Assembly: GCF_024139115.2 (NCBI RefSeq)
Contig: NC_085141.1
Location: 179,316,994-179,380,993, forward strand
Direction: 5' to 3'
Source: Armigeres subalbatus
Lineage: Eukaryota > Arthropoda > Insecta > Diptera > Culicidae
Length of the DNA stretch: 64,000 nt
The notes under the pieces are model-generated. The model did not search any database. It was not told the DNA's origin and was given only the letters and a program-made list of their open reading frames with translations. Made by a program: the position numbers and the translations under genes. Positions 34,901-44,924 of the stretch are shown in pieces (within the stretch, counting starts at the first letter, position 1; each line of letters begins with the position of its first letter).

Positions 34901-36200
34901 CCCCTCCAAGAATTCCTCCTGTAGATCCTCCAGGTATTCCTACTGGAGATCTTCCAGAAACTCCTACTGGAGATCATTCAAAATTCCTTCTGGGGATCCT
35001 CCAGGAATTCCTCCTGAAGTTGCTCCAAGAACTCCTCCTGGAGTTGCTCCTGGAATTCCTCCTGGAGCAACTCTAAGAGGAATTTGTGGAATAATTTCAG
35101 GATGAATTCCTCGAGAAACCCCATGATAATTTTTTGGAGAAACTGGGAGAAGAGTATCTCCAGAAGTATTTTTTGGAGGAACTCCGGGAGAAATTCCTGG
35201 AGGCAATACAGATAAATTGCTGGAGAAACACCTGGACTAACTTTAGGAGACATTCCTGCAGGAACACCAAGAGGAACTCAGGGAAAAATTTCTGCAGAAA
35301 TTCCAGGTCGAATTCCTGGACTATCTTTCTTTGAGGAGCTCCAAGAAAATAGATGAATTCCTGAATGACCTCTTGGATGAATTTCGGGAAGAATTTCAGG
35401 TTGAATTACTGGAGGGATTTCAATGAGGAATTTCTGGAGAAACTCCAAAGGAATTCCTGAAGCAACAAAAAAAGGAATTCTTTAGCATCTTTAGGAAGAA
35501 TTCCTGGGGCATCTCCAGGAGGTATTCCAAAAATTGTGTTGTTGTCAGGATAGCCTCCTAGAAGAATTTCAGGAGACATTCTTAAAGACTCTCCTGGAGG
35601 AACCCAAGAAGGAATCACTAAACGAAAAATTCCCGAAGGAACTCTCAAAAATCTCTAGGTAGAGTTCTTGGACTGACTTCAGGAGGAATTTCTAGTGGAA
35701 TGAGAAATTCTTGTAGGAATTTTATATGACATTCCTGGAAGAACTTCAAGATGGGATTGTGTAGGGACTTTAGGAGGAAACTCAGGTGGAATTGCTGTGG
35801 GATCCTCAGTAGAATTCTGTGATTAACGTACGGAGAAATTCCTGGAGGAATTTCTAGAAAAACTCTAGAATTGATTCCTGAAAAAAATCCCATAGGATTG
35901 GAGGAATTTAAGAAGATATTTTTGGATGAACTTCAGGAGGAATTCCTGAAGTATTTCCAGAAGGAATTATTTGGAAAACTCCAGGAGAAACTATTGGAGG
36001 AACTCTAGGAGAAATTCTAGAAGGAACTTCAAGCGGACTTTCTAGAGGAACTCCAAGAGGAACTGCTGGAGCAACAAGGAACTCCAGGAGCAATTATTAA
36101 AAGAACTATAGGCGAATCTGGAGGAACTTTAGGAGATATTCTTGTAGGAACTCCAGGAAATTTTTCCAAAGGAACGCGAGGAGTTACTAGAAGAAATTAC
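31915..36200. repeat. Minisatellite array C, 24-bp unit, with orientation switches, split by an inserted element
   Basis: Units of 24 bp with core GGAATTCCTCCTGGAG alternate with TTGCTCCA or similar and read VAPGIPPG in one frame. The part at 31915-32160 has the opposite orientation to 33736-35060, and a second switch at about 35064 returns to the first orientation until about 36200. The element at 32311-33731 lies inside. Divergence is higher toward both ends. Long open frames on both strands (for example 34381-34977 minus, 198 codons) are by-products of the period. Confidence 0.85.
32311..33731. mobile_element. piggyBac-like non-autonomous element (TTAA site) inside array C
   Basis: The left end is CCCTTTGTCTGTGCTC preceded by CTAA, a one-base variant of TTAA. 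The reverse complement of the right end is TCTTCTGTCTGTGCTC, and TTAA follows at 33732-33735. The TIRs match at 13 of 16 positions. Array C sequence lies on both sides. TTAA target and CCC-type ends fit piggyBac. The interior is AT-rich and encodes no transposase. It contains palindromes GGGTCA-ATG-TGACCC (about 32330) and GGGTCA-TAT-TGACCC (about 32484), and a partial one at the right end, plus an ATC microsatellite at 33656-33678. Confidence 0.6.
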
Positions 36201-36224
36201 AGTATTGAAGAAGAAATTTAACAA

Positions 36225-36370
36225 TTTCTAAACTCCTAAATTCCTTAATTCCTGATTTCTGGAATTCAAAAATTTTTAAGTTCCTAAATTCCCAAATTCC
36301 AAAATTCCTAAGTTCCCAAAATTCCAAAGTCCTTAATTCTTAAATTCCTAAATCCCTTATTCTCAAATTT
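36225..36370. repeat. Short AAATTCCTAA tandem tract
   Basis: Imperfect 9-11-bp units such as AAATTCCTAA and AAATTCCCAA repeat about a dozen times just after array C and may be its degenerate edge. Confidence 0.6.
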
Positions 36371-36490
36371 GATATAGTTATCATCATTACTCGAATCTAA
36401 ATCAGTTCAGTTTTCGGTTTGCATCCTTGCCAGCGCGTTTGCGCCCCGATTCAACTTCTTTTCCTGTAGTGACCCCAATCTTATCAACTA

Positions 36491-36665
36491 TAAAAACATT
36501 ATTTTGAGCTTTTAGTGGAATGTCCTTACTTGTCATAAGACGATTTGAGTCAAGTGCGGGACACTGAAAACGGCCTTACTGTTGAGGTTGAAATACGTAT
36601 CTGTCTAAGATACAATCAAGTGGTGCAATTAGATGGAATTGTATGAACTTGTCCTATGACAAGTA
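36491..36665 (-). mobile_element. GTCATAAGACGAG retroposon, copy 2, with 11-bp target duplication
   Basis: On the minus strand the 175-bp insert starts ACTTGTCATAGGACAAG, contains the GATACGTATTTCAACC module and ends AAGCTCAAAATAATG. It is flanked by CTTATCAACTA at 36480-36490 and 36666-36676. The ends of the element itself are partly complementary (GTCATAAGACGA against TCGTCTTATGAC), so a transcript would fold. An 11-bp duplication favours target-primed retroposition over a cut-and-paste transposon. Confidence 0.75.
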
Positions 36666-36699
36666 CTTATCAACTACATAAATGATCTAATTTTCAATT

Positions 36700-37088
36700 C
36701 CGCTTTCTTGGTATATGAAAATATTTTTTTTTCTTGCTAATTTTTAGAAACAGAGTTCTTAGAAACTCATAATGATTAACATTATCTCGGATGGTTTCAA
36801 TTCCAACGGCTTTCATACAAGCAGTGCGGTACGACTTGCAAGCAACAAACTGCGACTAGTAAATGTTGCAGAAAATGTGGAACGGAATATTCCGACTCAG
36901 CGGAATTAATCGTTAATCATGATATCCCACAGATTTTTACTTGAAAGAATCATGACAATTGAACTAAAAACACCTGAGATATATCGAAGATTGAAGATGC
37001 CGTTCTACGCTTTTTAAAAAGCTGATTTATATTATAGTGTTGTAAGCAACGAAAAAATGCTCAGTTAACGAAAAAATAAATTATTTGT
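36700..37088. other. No recognised gene
   Basis: AT-rich unique sequence. A single TTTGTTTGAGAAACTGCA motif at 37083-37103 matches the TIR of the MITE at 10952. Confidence 0.4.
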
Positions 37089-37700
37089 TTGAGAAACTGC
37101 AGAAACACACTGCAAGTATGGCAATCTATAAATAACCCGCCTCAAATTCGAAAAAAATTGAAAGAACTTGTCGTGGAAATTCGAAAGAATTTCCCTTGGA
37201 AAATCGATAGAAATTCCCGTGAACATAAAAAAATAAATTCAAAAAGATTTCCCATGAAGATTCAAACGAATTTCCCGTGAAAATTAAATGGAATTTCCTG
37301 TAGACATTCGTAAAAAAAAATCACGTGGTAATTTGAAAGACTTCCTCGTAAAAATTCAAAAAATTCCCTTGAAAAATTGGAAGAATTTCGATGATCGAAA
37401 AAAAAACAATTTCCCGTGGATATTCGAAAGACTTTCCCGTGGAAATTCAAAACAATTTCGCATGATTTTCCCGAAGAAATTCGTGAGAAATTTTTCGAGG
37501 AAACTCAAAATAATTGCCTTGAAAATTTAAAAATTATTCCCTGGAAAAAATATCTCGTATAAATTCCAAAAAAAATCCCGCGGCGAATGCATTTTTCTAG
37601 GAAATCGGAAGGCATTCCCAAGAAAATTCAAAAATTAACTTGGAAAGAATTATCCTTGGAAATTTGGATAAACTTTTCTTAGAAATTCGAAGGAATTTTA
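37089..37700. repeat. Degenerate 23-24-bp minisatellite (array E)
   Basis: Irregular units around GAAATTCGAAAGAATTTCCC recur about every 23-24 bp. This resembles arrays A-D in the GAATTTCC-type core but with A/T-rich divergence. Frames such as 37288-37530 follow from the repeat. Confidence 0.6.
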
Positions 37701-40114
37701 CGTGAGTTATGCATTTATATGACTTATGCTTAATTATGTTCCTAGAATATTTAAGAACCAATAAGCATTTCTACCTGACGGTTTTCTATGTTGGATCTAT
37801 CCCGAGAACGCATTGAATTTAAATTTAAACAACATTCCTTTTCAAAGCATATCATTCGGAAATCAATTTCCAGAGCATATACACACAGTCCGCATAACAA
37901 TGCGTATAGTGATGTGACAAGTGTTTGATATTCAACCGGCACCCGTTAAGGGTTCATCCCCACGGGGGCTCTCTCGCCGATCATCAATCATTTCCATACA
38001 AAGCTCGTTCCAACATCATCCTAATCCACTGGCCCGGGTTCCGCCAGCAGCCGGCGGGACTGGAATATCTGTTTGTTATGACCTACTTTTTATAAACGGT
38101 ACACACTTTCGACAAACTATCTCGTCGCACTAAACATAGCGACTAGACGAGTACGGGCACGATAAATACACTCAGCTTCCGAAAACTGACACCTACCAGC
38201 GAACGGGAGTCTATCAATCTTCCCCACCCGGCCTGGTGTATTCTGAAAAGAAAATAAATAAAATTACCAGCTTGGAATTCCTGTCTGTCAGCGGCGTCAC
38301 ACTCCGGAGGCGCCTATTCGGGAACGAGTATGTGCAACGGATGTTCCATTTATTTTTGTCGTTTCGCGAGCAAGTGCAATTTGAATGCGCCCTCCCACCC
38401 ATCACAGGAATGAATTTCTGGGAAATCTCAATTCGACTGCCATCGTTCGAACGGAACAAGATTTTTATCCTCCTCACGCACTCTAGCTGAACAATGGGGA
38501 TGGATGCATTCGACTGTAAAACTGATGAAAAATAAATATCAGCATGCCTCGGTGCACACACGTCGATGCGAATCGACTGTAATGGTCGGTACGGCGTGCA
38601 TAGATGGTGTTCTGAGGGCTTTGTTTATTGGGATTTATTCAGTAATTATGCTTTTTTGTGCTTGACGGCTCGCGTGATTGTTTTCCTTGGCACTTACAAT
38701 AAAAGCGGTTCGGTTGTCAAATAATTTTGGGTGATTTTTCTTTCCTGGATACATCCAACATTTGTTGTTGGATGTTGCTGTGGCAGATACATTTCAATAC
38801 TATATTATACTTAAAATTGGCGATTTTTTCTCGTCCAGTAAGGTATAATGTGTTCAATTATCGTCCATCCGATGGGATTATTTTTACTTTCTACTATCAA
38901 CATTTTAAGACAATCGGATTTACCACTAATGAAAACTTTTTCCCATGAATGCCGTGAAAATGTTCTCGGTCTCTAGCTACAACGGAGTTTCACTATCTTT
39001 TTTCTTTCGCCGGAATATTCTAATACAATGTTTTAAATTGCTAAGCTCTACAATAAAAATTAGAAAAAAGCACGTTTGAAATCAAATGTATTGGAAATAA
39101 AAACAACCAAAAACAAATGTGCAAATGCTTCGTAATTCGGAAACATTGACTCCATGTAAGAACTCTGAGAAAGGCGAAGTTCTAAATGACAAATGGTTGA
39201 AATTCCAATGAAGGCATTACAGAAAACAATAAACACTGGAATCAATCTCAACAGCCGCTAATTAATCAACTTTTATAGGTTTTTCGAATTAAAGCCTGTA
39301 GCCATAAAGTAAGAAAGATGTGTCGCTAAGAATCCAGAATGGCCTGTCCGCAGTTGTGCCTCCGTTAACAGCCCTAAACTTGTGGAGAAGCATTTAATCT
39401 GCCTCGTTTCCGTCACGCTCATTTGCCCTGAATGACAGTGGGAGGCATTTTCCTTCGCGTTTGCCACAACAAATTGGGGAGTTCAGTCGTCGTCGTCATC
39501 GTCTTGCCTCGTTCATTCCCGTCCGTCCATCATCATGGGGAAAGGTGCAGCCAAATTCGTTAGAACAAACGAATCAGCAAATTAGGAGGTCCCCCACACG
39601 AACACGTGATCCACGCAGCAGCAGTTGATATATTTTCCTAGTGTAACTAATTAACATCTTCCGGCGAACAGACAGGCAGATCAGGAAAAAAAACACATCG
39701 TCCGCACGGCATATGATGGACACTTTCGACCGAAAGATAGCCACCACGATCACGGAACGTATGCACAAGAGCCGGTGTTGGATCCACCTCCGCATGCATC
39801 GAACTGGTGTGTTGCGTGTGTGTTTTTGGGTTGTTTTTTCAACCGCAACGCTTCGACGATTCTCTACGACGACGACAGTGGAAGTTAGGCATTTTTTGTG
39901 ACATTCTTTGCACACTTGAATGCTCGGAATGGTCGAAATATCGAGAAAAAAATATTCCTCCTACTTTCATAGAACCAGTAGTTGCAGGTTTTGTGAAGAA
40001 CCAAGTCAGGACATCTAATATTCACCTTCTTCCTGATATTTTTCTAACCTACAAAACCTAACCTTCTTTAGAAAATTCCGAAGATTTTTTTAAATGTATT
40101 TTCGGAAAACGTCA
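37701..40114. other. No recognised gene; GC-richer unique blocks
   Basis: Blocks at about 37930-38580 and 39400-39900 are GC-richer and carry short frames on both strands without recognised motifs. The remainder is AT-rich. Confidence 0.35.
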
Positions 40115-40320
40115 TTTGGCATAAAATCCATTTGACATAATGGTCATTTGGGATATCGGACATTTGGGATAATTGTTTTTGTTTATTTGCATCATTTGGC
40201 ATAATTTCATTTGTGTTCTCTGAGTTAGTTGCTTGTCTTGATGGTGCTGAAAAAAAACAGAATGGTGAATATAACACCGGTCGATAATAATATTAAAAAG
40301 ACACACATTTTGTAGTAACG
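40115..40320 (+). repeat. Short modular repeat CATTTGGCATAA plus 3' module (copy 2)
   Basis: Four to six CATTTGGCATAA-like units are followed by TTAGTTGCTTG, GGTGCTGAA and CGATAATAATATTA in the same order as at 11705-11990. Confidence 0.65.
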
Positions 40321-40683
40321 GAAAAGAAGAAACCCTATACATCCGTGTAGTGTAGAGATACTGATAGGTCGGGATGCAGACGAAATGATCATCCAAATGT
40401 TTTTTTATTCGGCTATTTATGAAACTCGCAGAGAATAAATAAACAAATATTTTGCAAAGTTCGTTTATTCAATCTCCTCTTCTAGTCTGAATAACTGTAC
40501 CTTGGACTTAACGCTGCCCGTCAAATCTTGTGCAATACTTCCACCACCTTTCTTGCATATTTTCAGCTACTCTTTCTTCAAATTTTTGTTGTTTTTTAAA
40601 ATCTTCCCTGTTTTCCGCAGTTTGCTAGGTGTCAAATCCAGAATAAAAAAACACGATAATAAAGTTTAGAAAAAAAGGGCCTT

Positions 40684-41372
40684 GCTTTTCATAATCGGCC
40701 ATAATGTTTCTATCGGACGAAGCTCCGGCGAGTTTAGTGGATTTGCCTCCTTCGACTCAAAAACAGCATCGTGGGCTTCGTACCACTCCATCACCGGTTT
40801 CGCGTAATAGCAGATCCGGTCAAAACAGAGTGTCACCTTCGTGGAACTGGAGGAAGGGCTTCTGGAAGCTTTCTTCTTTTAAAATCTGGCCATTGATAGT
40901 GCCGATTGTTGTATACGACTCGCTGAATTTGTCGCATCCACAGATCTCCAGCCACACCGAGTACTTCTTGAAAAATTTGTCGACCTTCTTCTTCCAGAAC
41001 TTCACCGCAACAACCAGGCAGGACTTGTCGACGGAAAACTCCCGGCCGGGTATCTGCTTAATGTACGTAACCTCATTCAGTACGGTGCATTTAGGCTACA
41101 CTACCCACTCGCGGTTCACCTTCCTTGCGCAGAACTTGGCCACCGTATTATGTTTGTTTTTCTCTATTATCCCGAACCGAATTTTTGAAGTAATTCCTCA
41201 CCACCCTTGCGTTCACGAAATCAGTCGTCTTCGCTTTTCTTCCGCTGCCAACTCGCCGCTGGGTCGTCTGGATATCCTTGAACGATTTTACTACGCGGGA
41301 CACTGTCGATCTGTTCGATTCCTAGCTGTTTCGCGATTCAACTGTGGGACTTTATTTCTTTATTAGGAGCAG
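40684..41372 (-). pseudogene. Mariner-like transposase pseudogene, ITmD37E type
   Basis: On the minus strand from 41372 down there is a helix-turn-helix end (SRVVKSFKDIQTTQRRVGSG; about 41240-41330), a first catalytic region (NEVTYIKQIPGREFSVDK; about 41030-41075), the conserved KKYSVWLEICGC (about 40935-40970), LF-stop-PDL (about 40815-40830) and NPLNSPELRPIE (about 40710-40745). The order and the last two motifs match ITm transposases of the mosquito D37E type. The tryptophan codon of the usual LFWPDL motif is now TGA, and several frame changes and stops are present, so the copy is dead. TIRs were not identified. Confidence 0.75.
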
Positions 41373-41874
41373 GAAACTGCACCCACACACAGAACAAGGA
41401 CGACTGTTACTCATTGGCAAGAATATCTCGTCCTGTTGCGTCCTGTTGTCCGAATGATGGTTGTCATAAAACGATTGATCATAGCAGTACTGAAACCGAG
41501 AAATTAGTCATTAGGTGAGCGTGTTGAAACGGATCCCTAGTCATATTCTAGGGATCGGAAGACATCGTCCAAAAATCACACATAGGGCCGACACGACTAA
41601 TGAGCAAGAAAGGAGAAGGCTCGAGTTCCGTTTCGATGCATTGGTTACAAAAGATCCATCACAGGAGTATTAAATATAGGAGCTGTTTGGTAGCTCGACG
41701 TCAGGGGTCCACTTCGCAGGTAGTTGTCAGCTTACTTGATGCTCTCGACTGTTTGGATTAAGCAGCAGGGATTGTTCAGCACTTCCTCCCAACATTTCCA
41801 ATGAGTTGTTTGAAACTCTTAAGACAGATGTATTTTTCTGTCTTCTTCACGTCTGCTTCGCAATGGCATGTGGG
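41373..41874. other. No recognised gene
   Basis: Unique sequence with a short hairpin GATCCCTAG...CTAGGGATC near 41532-41560. No frame or repeat was recognised. Confidence 0.4.
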
Positions 41875-42180
41875 CGCAAAAGTCGTTTGACCGAACAGGA
41901 CATTTGGCCGAAAAAGCCGTTAAGAATGGAATGATTGTTTGGCAGAAAGCGCCATTTGGCCCAACAGGACATTTGGCTGAAAAAGTCTTATGGTCGAACA
42001 GGTTATTTGGTCGAAAATGCTCGTTTGGCCAAAATGTTCGTTTGGCAGAAAGGGCCATTTTGGCGAATCTGTTCTACGGCCGATCAGGTCAAATGACCGA
42101 AATGCCGAACGTCACTAGTGGGACGTCTCACTTCTTACCTCTCACTTCTCATTTCTCACTTCGCTCTTCACATGAGAATA
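41875..42180 (+). repeat. TTTGGCCGAA modular repeat with GAGAAGTGAG-type edge
   Basis: About ten imperfect units of a 20-25-bp motif built on CATTTGGCCGAAA (variants TTTGGCAGAA, TTTGGTCGAA) run to about 42110. A short CTCACTTCTCATTTCTCAC tract follows. The same pairing of the two motifs is seen at 44925-46040 and 59370-59530. Confidence 0.7.
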
Positions 42181-42338
42181 CGATCACATAGTCGAAATGC
42201 CATGCCCAAACCAACGAGGTAAAGCATCGATCAGAGTAGTGACGGAAAAGGTTTATTGTATGATTTTTAGCAATTTTGCTGAAAGTTCATAAATATAAAT
42301 TTATATAAAACAAAACATGCAAATTTGGGGAAAATTAT

Positions 42339-42460
42339 TTAAGCTCTTTTAGTGGAATGTCTTCTACTGTCTAAGACGAAATACGTATCTATAAAGATAA
42401 CAAAACGTAGTGGAATCAAATGGAAAGTACTAAGCTCGTCTTAGACAGTTGATGCAAATC
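42339..42460. repeat. Divergent relative of the GTCATAAGACGAG retroposon
   Basis: The segment starts GCTCTTTTAGTGGAATGTC, contains GAAATACGTATCTATAAAG and ends CTCGTCTTAGACAG. This is the same layout as the retroposon but with CTGTCTAAGACGA in place of TTGTCATAAGACGA. Confidence 0.5.
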
Positions 42461-42582
42461 TCCAGAACTCCAGAACTCTTGATTTGAAACCAAAAACTGA
42501 AACTGTAAACTCGGTACTCACGATACAATCATCGATTTGTTTTTTACAAGCGCAGAATGTTTTCTTGAAACAGAGTTGATTG

Positions 42583-42858
42583 CTTGTCATAAGACGAGTT
42601 TATACAACCCCATTGAATTCCACCACTTAATTGTATCTTGACAGATACGTATTTCGACCTCAACAGTAAGGCCGTCTTCAGTGTCTCGTACTTGACTCGA
42701 CTTCAAGTACGAGTCAAGTAAGCCGAGTCAAGTTTACTCGAAACGAGCCAGCCTCGGGCTGAAAGTCTCGATAATAAAGACAAAAAAATGGGATTGTATA
42801 AACTCGTCTTATGACAAGTGAAGACATTCCACTAAAAAGCTCAAAATAATTTTCTTAT
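42583..42858 (+). mobile_element. GTCATAAGACGAG retroposon, copy 3 (longest), with 12-bp target duplication
   Basis: The 276-bp insert starts CTTGTCATAAGACGAG and carries GACAGATACGTATTTCGACC and TCAACAGTAAGGCCGTCTTC. A GACTCGAC-rich middle with internal inverted pairs follows, then CTCGTCTTATGACAAG and GACATTCCACTAAAAAGC, ending AATAATTTTCTTAT. CAGAGTTGATTG flanks it at 42571-42582 and 42859-42870. No protein is encoded and no tRNA-like head was found. The length of the duplication suggests insertion by LINE machinery. Confidence 0.8.
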
Positions 42859-42873
42859 CAGAGTTGATTGGTA

Positions 42874-43310
42874 AAGTAGGGGAGGAGGTTCGGTTGTGGG
42901 CACCGTTCGGATATGTGCACCTGTACGTATCTTTTGACAGATAACAGATGCTGTCATTCTGACAACCGTCATTTGTTTGCTATAGCAACAAGATGTTTTG
43001 TGCTCAATATCAAACCAAATAGACATCTCTACTTTGAACTACGAACAATTTTTTTTACAAGAAAAACAATACGAAAGTCTGTTTTACCTTTTTCAACGTG
43101 TCATAAATTAAAGTAATTCAATTAACAAAATAAGTTCCAATGCGTATTTATACAGTAAATTTAATCTATTTTGAGGATCAATAACGATTGCCATCAAAAC
43201 TTGAAAGCGAAATCTTTTTTCTTCACATTCCAAAAAGGCTGCGAAATTTGGTTGTGGGCACCCTTATTGGTTCGGTTGTGGGCACCCTTATTTTAATGAC
43301 AACTCAATCA
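42874..43310 (+). repeat. Truncated TAGGG-ended element with GTTGTGGGCACC motifs
   Basis: The left end reads TAGGGGAGGAGGTTCGG then TTGTGGGCACC. The TTGTGGGCACC motif recurs near 43252 and 43273. A matching inverted right end was not found, so it appears truncated. Its design resembles the elements at 4877 and 62508. Confidence 0.4.
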
Positions 43311-43998
43311 ATGGCGCTGTAGTTGTCGCCTAAGTTATTTTTAATGGCGCTTCTAAGCGTTTTTTATAATTATTTAGACATAATTGGTAGAAATAATGAG
43401 TTAAATTAGTATTTTTAGTTATAGGGCATGTCTAGTTATTGTACACGTTCTTTTTGGAACTAAACGTCGACCGATTTGTTTGCAGCAAGTTGGCTTCGAC
43501 GGGGAATCTATTGTTTTTTGTTGAATATTGGTCAAATCGGACTATGCTATCAAAATTTATAGCCAAAATATTATTTTTTTATAATGTACAAGAAAGGCAC
43601 CATTACTGCTAGGGTGCTTAATCAGGGTGTTTTTCAGGATGCACTGTGTTGTAAATTTGTAACAGAACGAAATTGTCAATTTATGTGTTAAGCACTTTAT
43701 TTATCGGAAAATCTGACGCGTAGTTTGAAAATAACAATACACAAGACTAAACCTGTTGACCTATTGTAGAATAAATGGATTAATTGCACTGGAAACGGAA
43801 AAATATCGCATAGTTATAACTATTGCTCTTTTTCACGCGGGAGATAATTTGCAGAATTTCAGTTCTATGTATTTCAGTTCCATATGATATATAATTGTCG
43901 AAGTTATTTCTCACTACACAACAATCTTAAAACATTTAAAATGGCTCTATCGAAAGTGTTGTTCAAATATGCCCCACTTGCCCCATGTATGTTTAAAC
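43311..43998. other. AT-rich DNA with a partial GCCTTTCTCG repeat
   Basis: At about 43430-43640 modules GCAGCAAGTTGGCTTCGAC and AAGAAAGGCACCATTACTGC identify a partial copy of the interspersed family. Nothing else was recognised. Confidence 0.5.
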
Positions 43999-44078
43999 CA
44001 GGCATTGCAATATCATCTGAGCACAGGATATCGTCTTTGCTTGGGTAAAGATATTATCCCTAATCAAAGAGTTTTGTT
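43999..44078 (+). mobile_element. Truncated copy of the hAT-like MITE at 12251
   Basis: CAGGCATTGCAATATCATC and the following 60 bp match the left part of the element at 12251-12531 with about one difference in ten. The match ends at the adjacent reverse-transcriptase fragment, so the right end is lost. Confidence 0.7.
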
Positions 44079-44458
44079 TTCGTTTGCAGACTACGGGACT
44101 TAAGCTGGTTACGAAGTCCGTAATAAGCCCTATTTGCAGCTGCAATACGCCTTTTCACCTCGCGGGTAACATCATTATCGCACGTCACTAATGTACCAAG
44201 ATACACAAATTCTTCTACCACTTCAAATTTTTCCCCATCCAGCACTATTTCGCTACCACCACCACTAATGAACCCACGTTGATTGTCAGCGACCATGTAC
44301 TTCGTTTTGCTGGTATTGATCGTGAGTCCAATCCTCGTTGTCTCCCTCTTAAAAGGCGCAAAAGCCTCTTCCACGGCACGGCGATCAATTCCGATAATAT
44401 CGATATCGTCCGCAAATCCCAGGAGCATATACAAACGACTATTTTGTTGGAAATCCAT
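44060..44458 (-). pseudogene. Non-LTR reverse transcriptase fragment with FADD catalytic motif, RTE/JAM1-like
   Basis: A 132-codon open frame begins at 44458. Residues 14-21 read GFADDIDI, the catalytic Y/F-A-D-D motif of reverse transcriptase (FADD at 15-18). They are followed by TRIGLTINTSKTKYMVADNQ, FEVVEEFVYLGTLVT and VKRRIAAANRAYYGLRNQLK, the thumb-side motifs of this family. The frame is open but only a third of an RT domain is present, with fingers, endonuclease and C-terminal tail missing. It is probably the same family as the fragments at 2366-3104 and 47490-47665, each preserving a different part. Confidence 0.85.
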
Positions 44459-44924
44459 TGAATTAAAATGAAAGTAATAGCTTTTCCCGGTAATTTAAAG
44501 TCATGATCAAGAAATAGCATTAGTATCGTGCCTCAAATGGTTTTGATTGCACATATTTTTGTGTCGGGTAAATTCGTTGATAGTTCTACATCATCTTTCT
44601 AAAACATTGTTACTATTAAAAACGATCATCGATTCATCGGCAGCCATAGTACCCTCTTACCCCGTATTTTCACTTGCCCCGGGGTACCTTAAATTAAATT
44701 TTTGGCTAGATGTCCAGTGAACTCTCCCTAACTCTATGTTTTGTAACTCGATATTTTCCCTTACTCGATGAAATTCAAAGTCCCTTGAATTTAGCATACT
44801 GCGTTACCTCCGTAAATCTATACCTCCCTTACTCGATATTCTCTAAGTCGAAGGACAGCATTCATTTTCACCTCGCTTACTCGATGTTGTCAGAGTCAGT
44901 TCACATGCACAAAATATACGATGT
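44459..44924. other. No recognised gene
   Basis: AT-rich sequence with recurring TTACTCGAT-type words (about 44755-44890) but no clear array. Confidence 0.4.

Noticed and set aside
34381..34977. A 198-residue collagen-like or Glu/Gln-rich protein
   Set aside because: By-product of array C units; other frames of the same stretch are equally open.
40704..41366. A 220-residue plus-strand gene
   Set aside because: It is the antisense shadow of the minus-strand ITmD37E transposase pseudogene.
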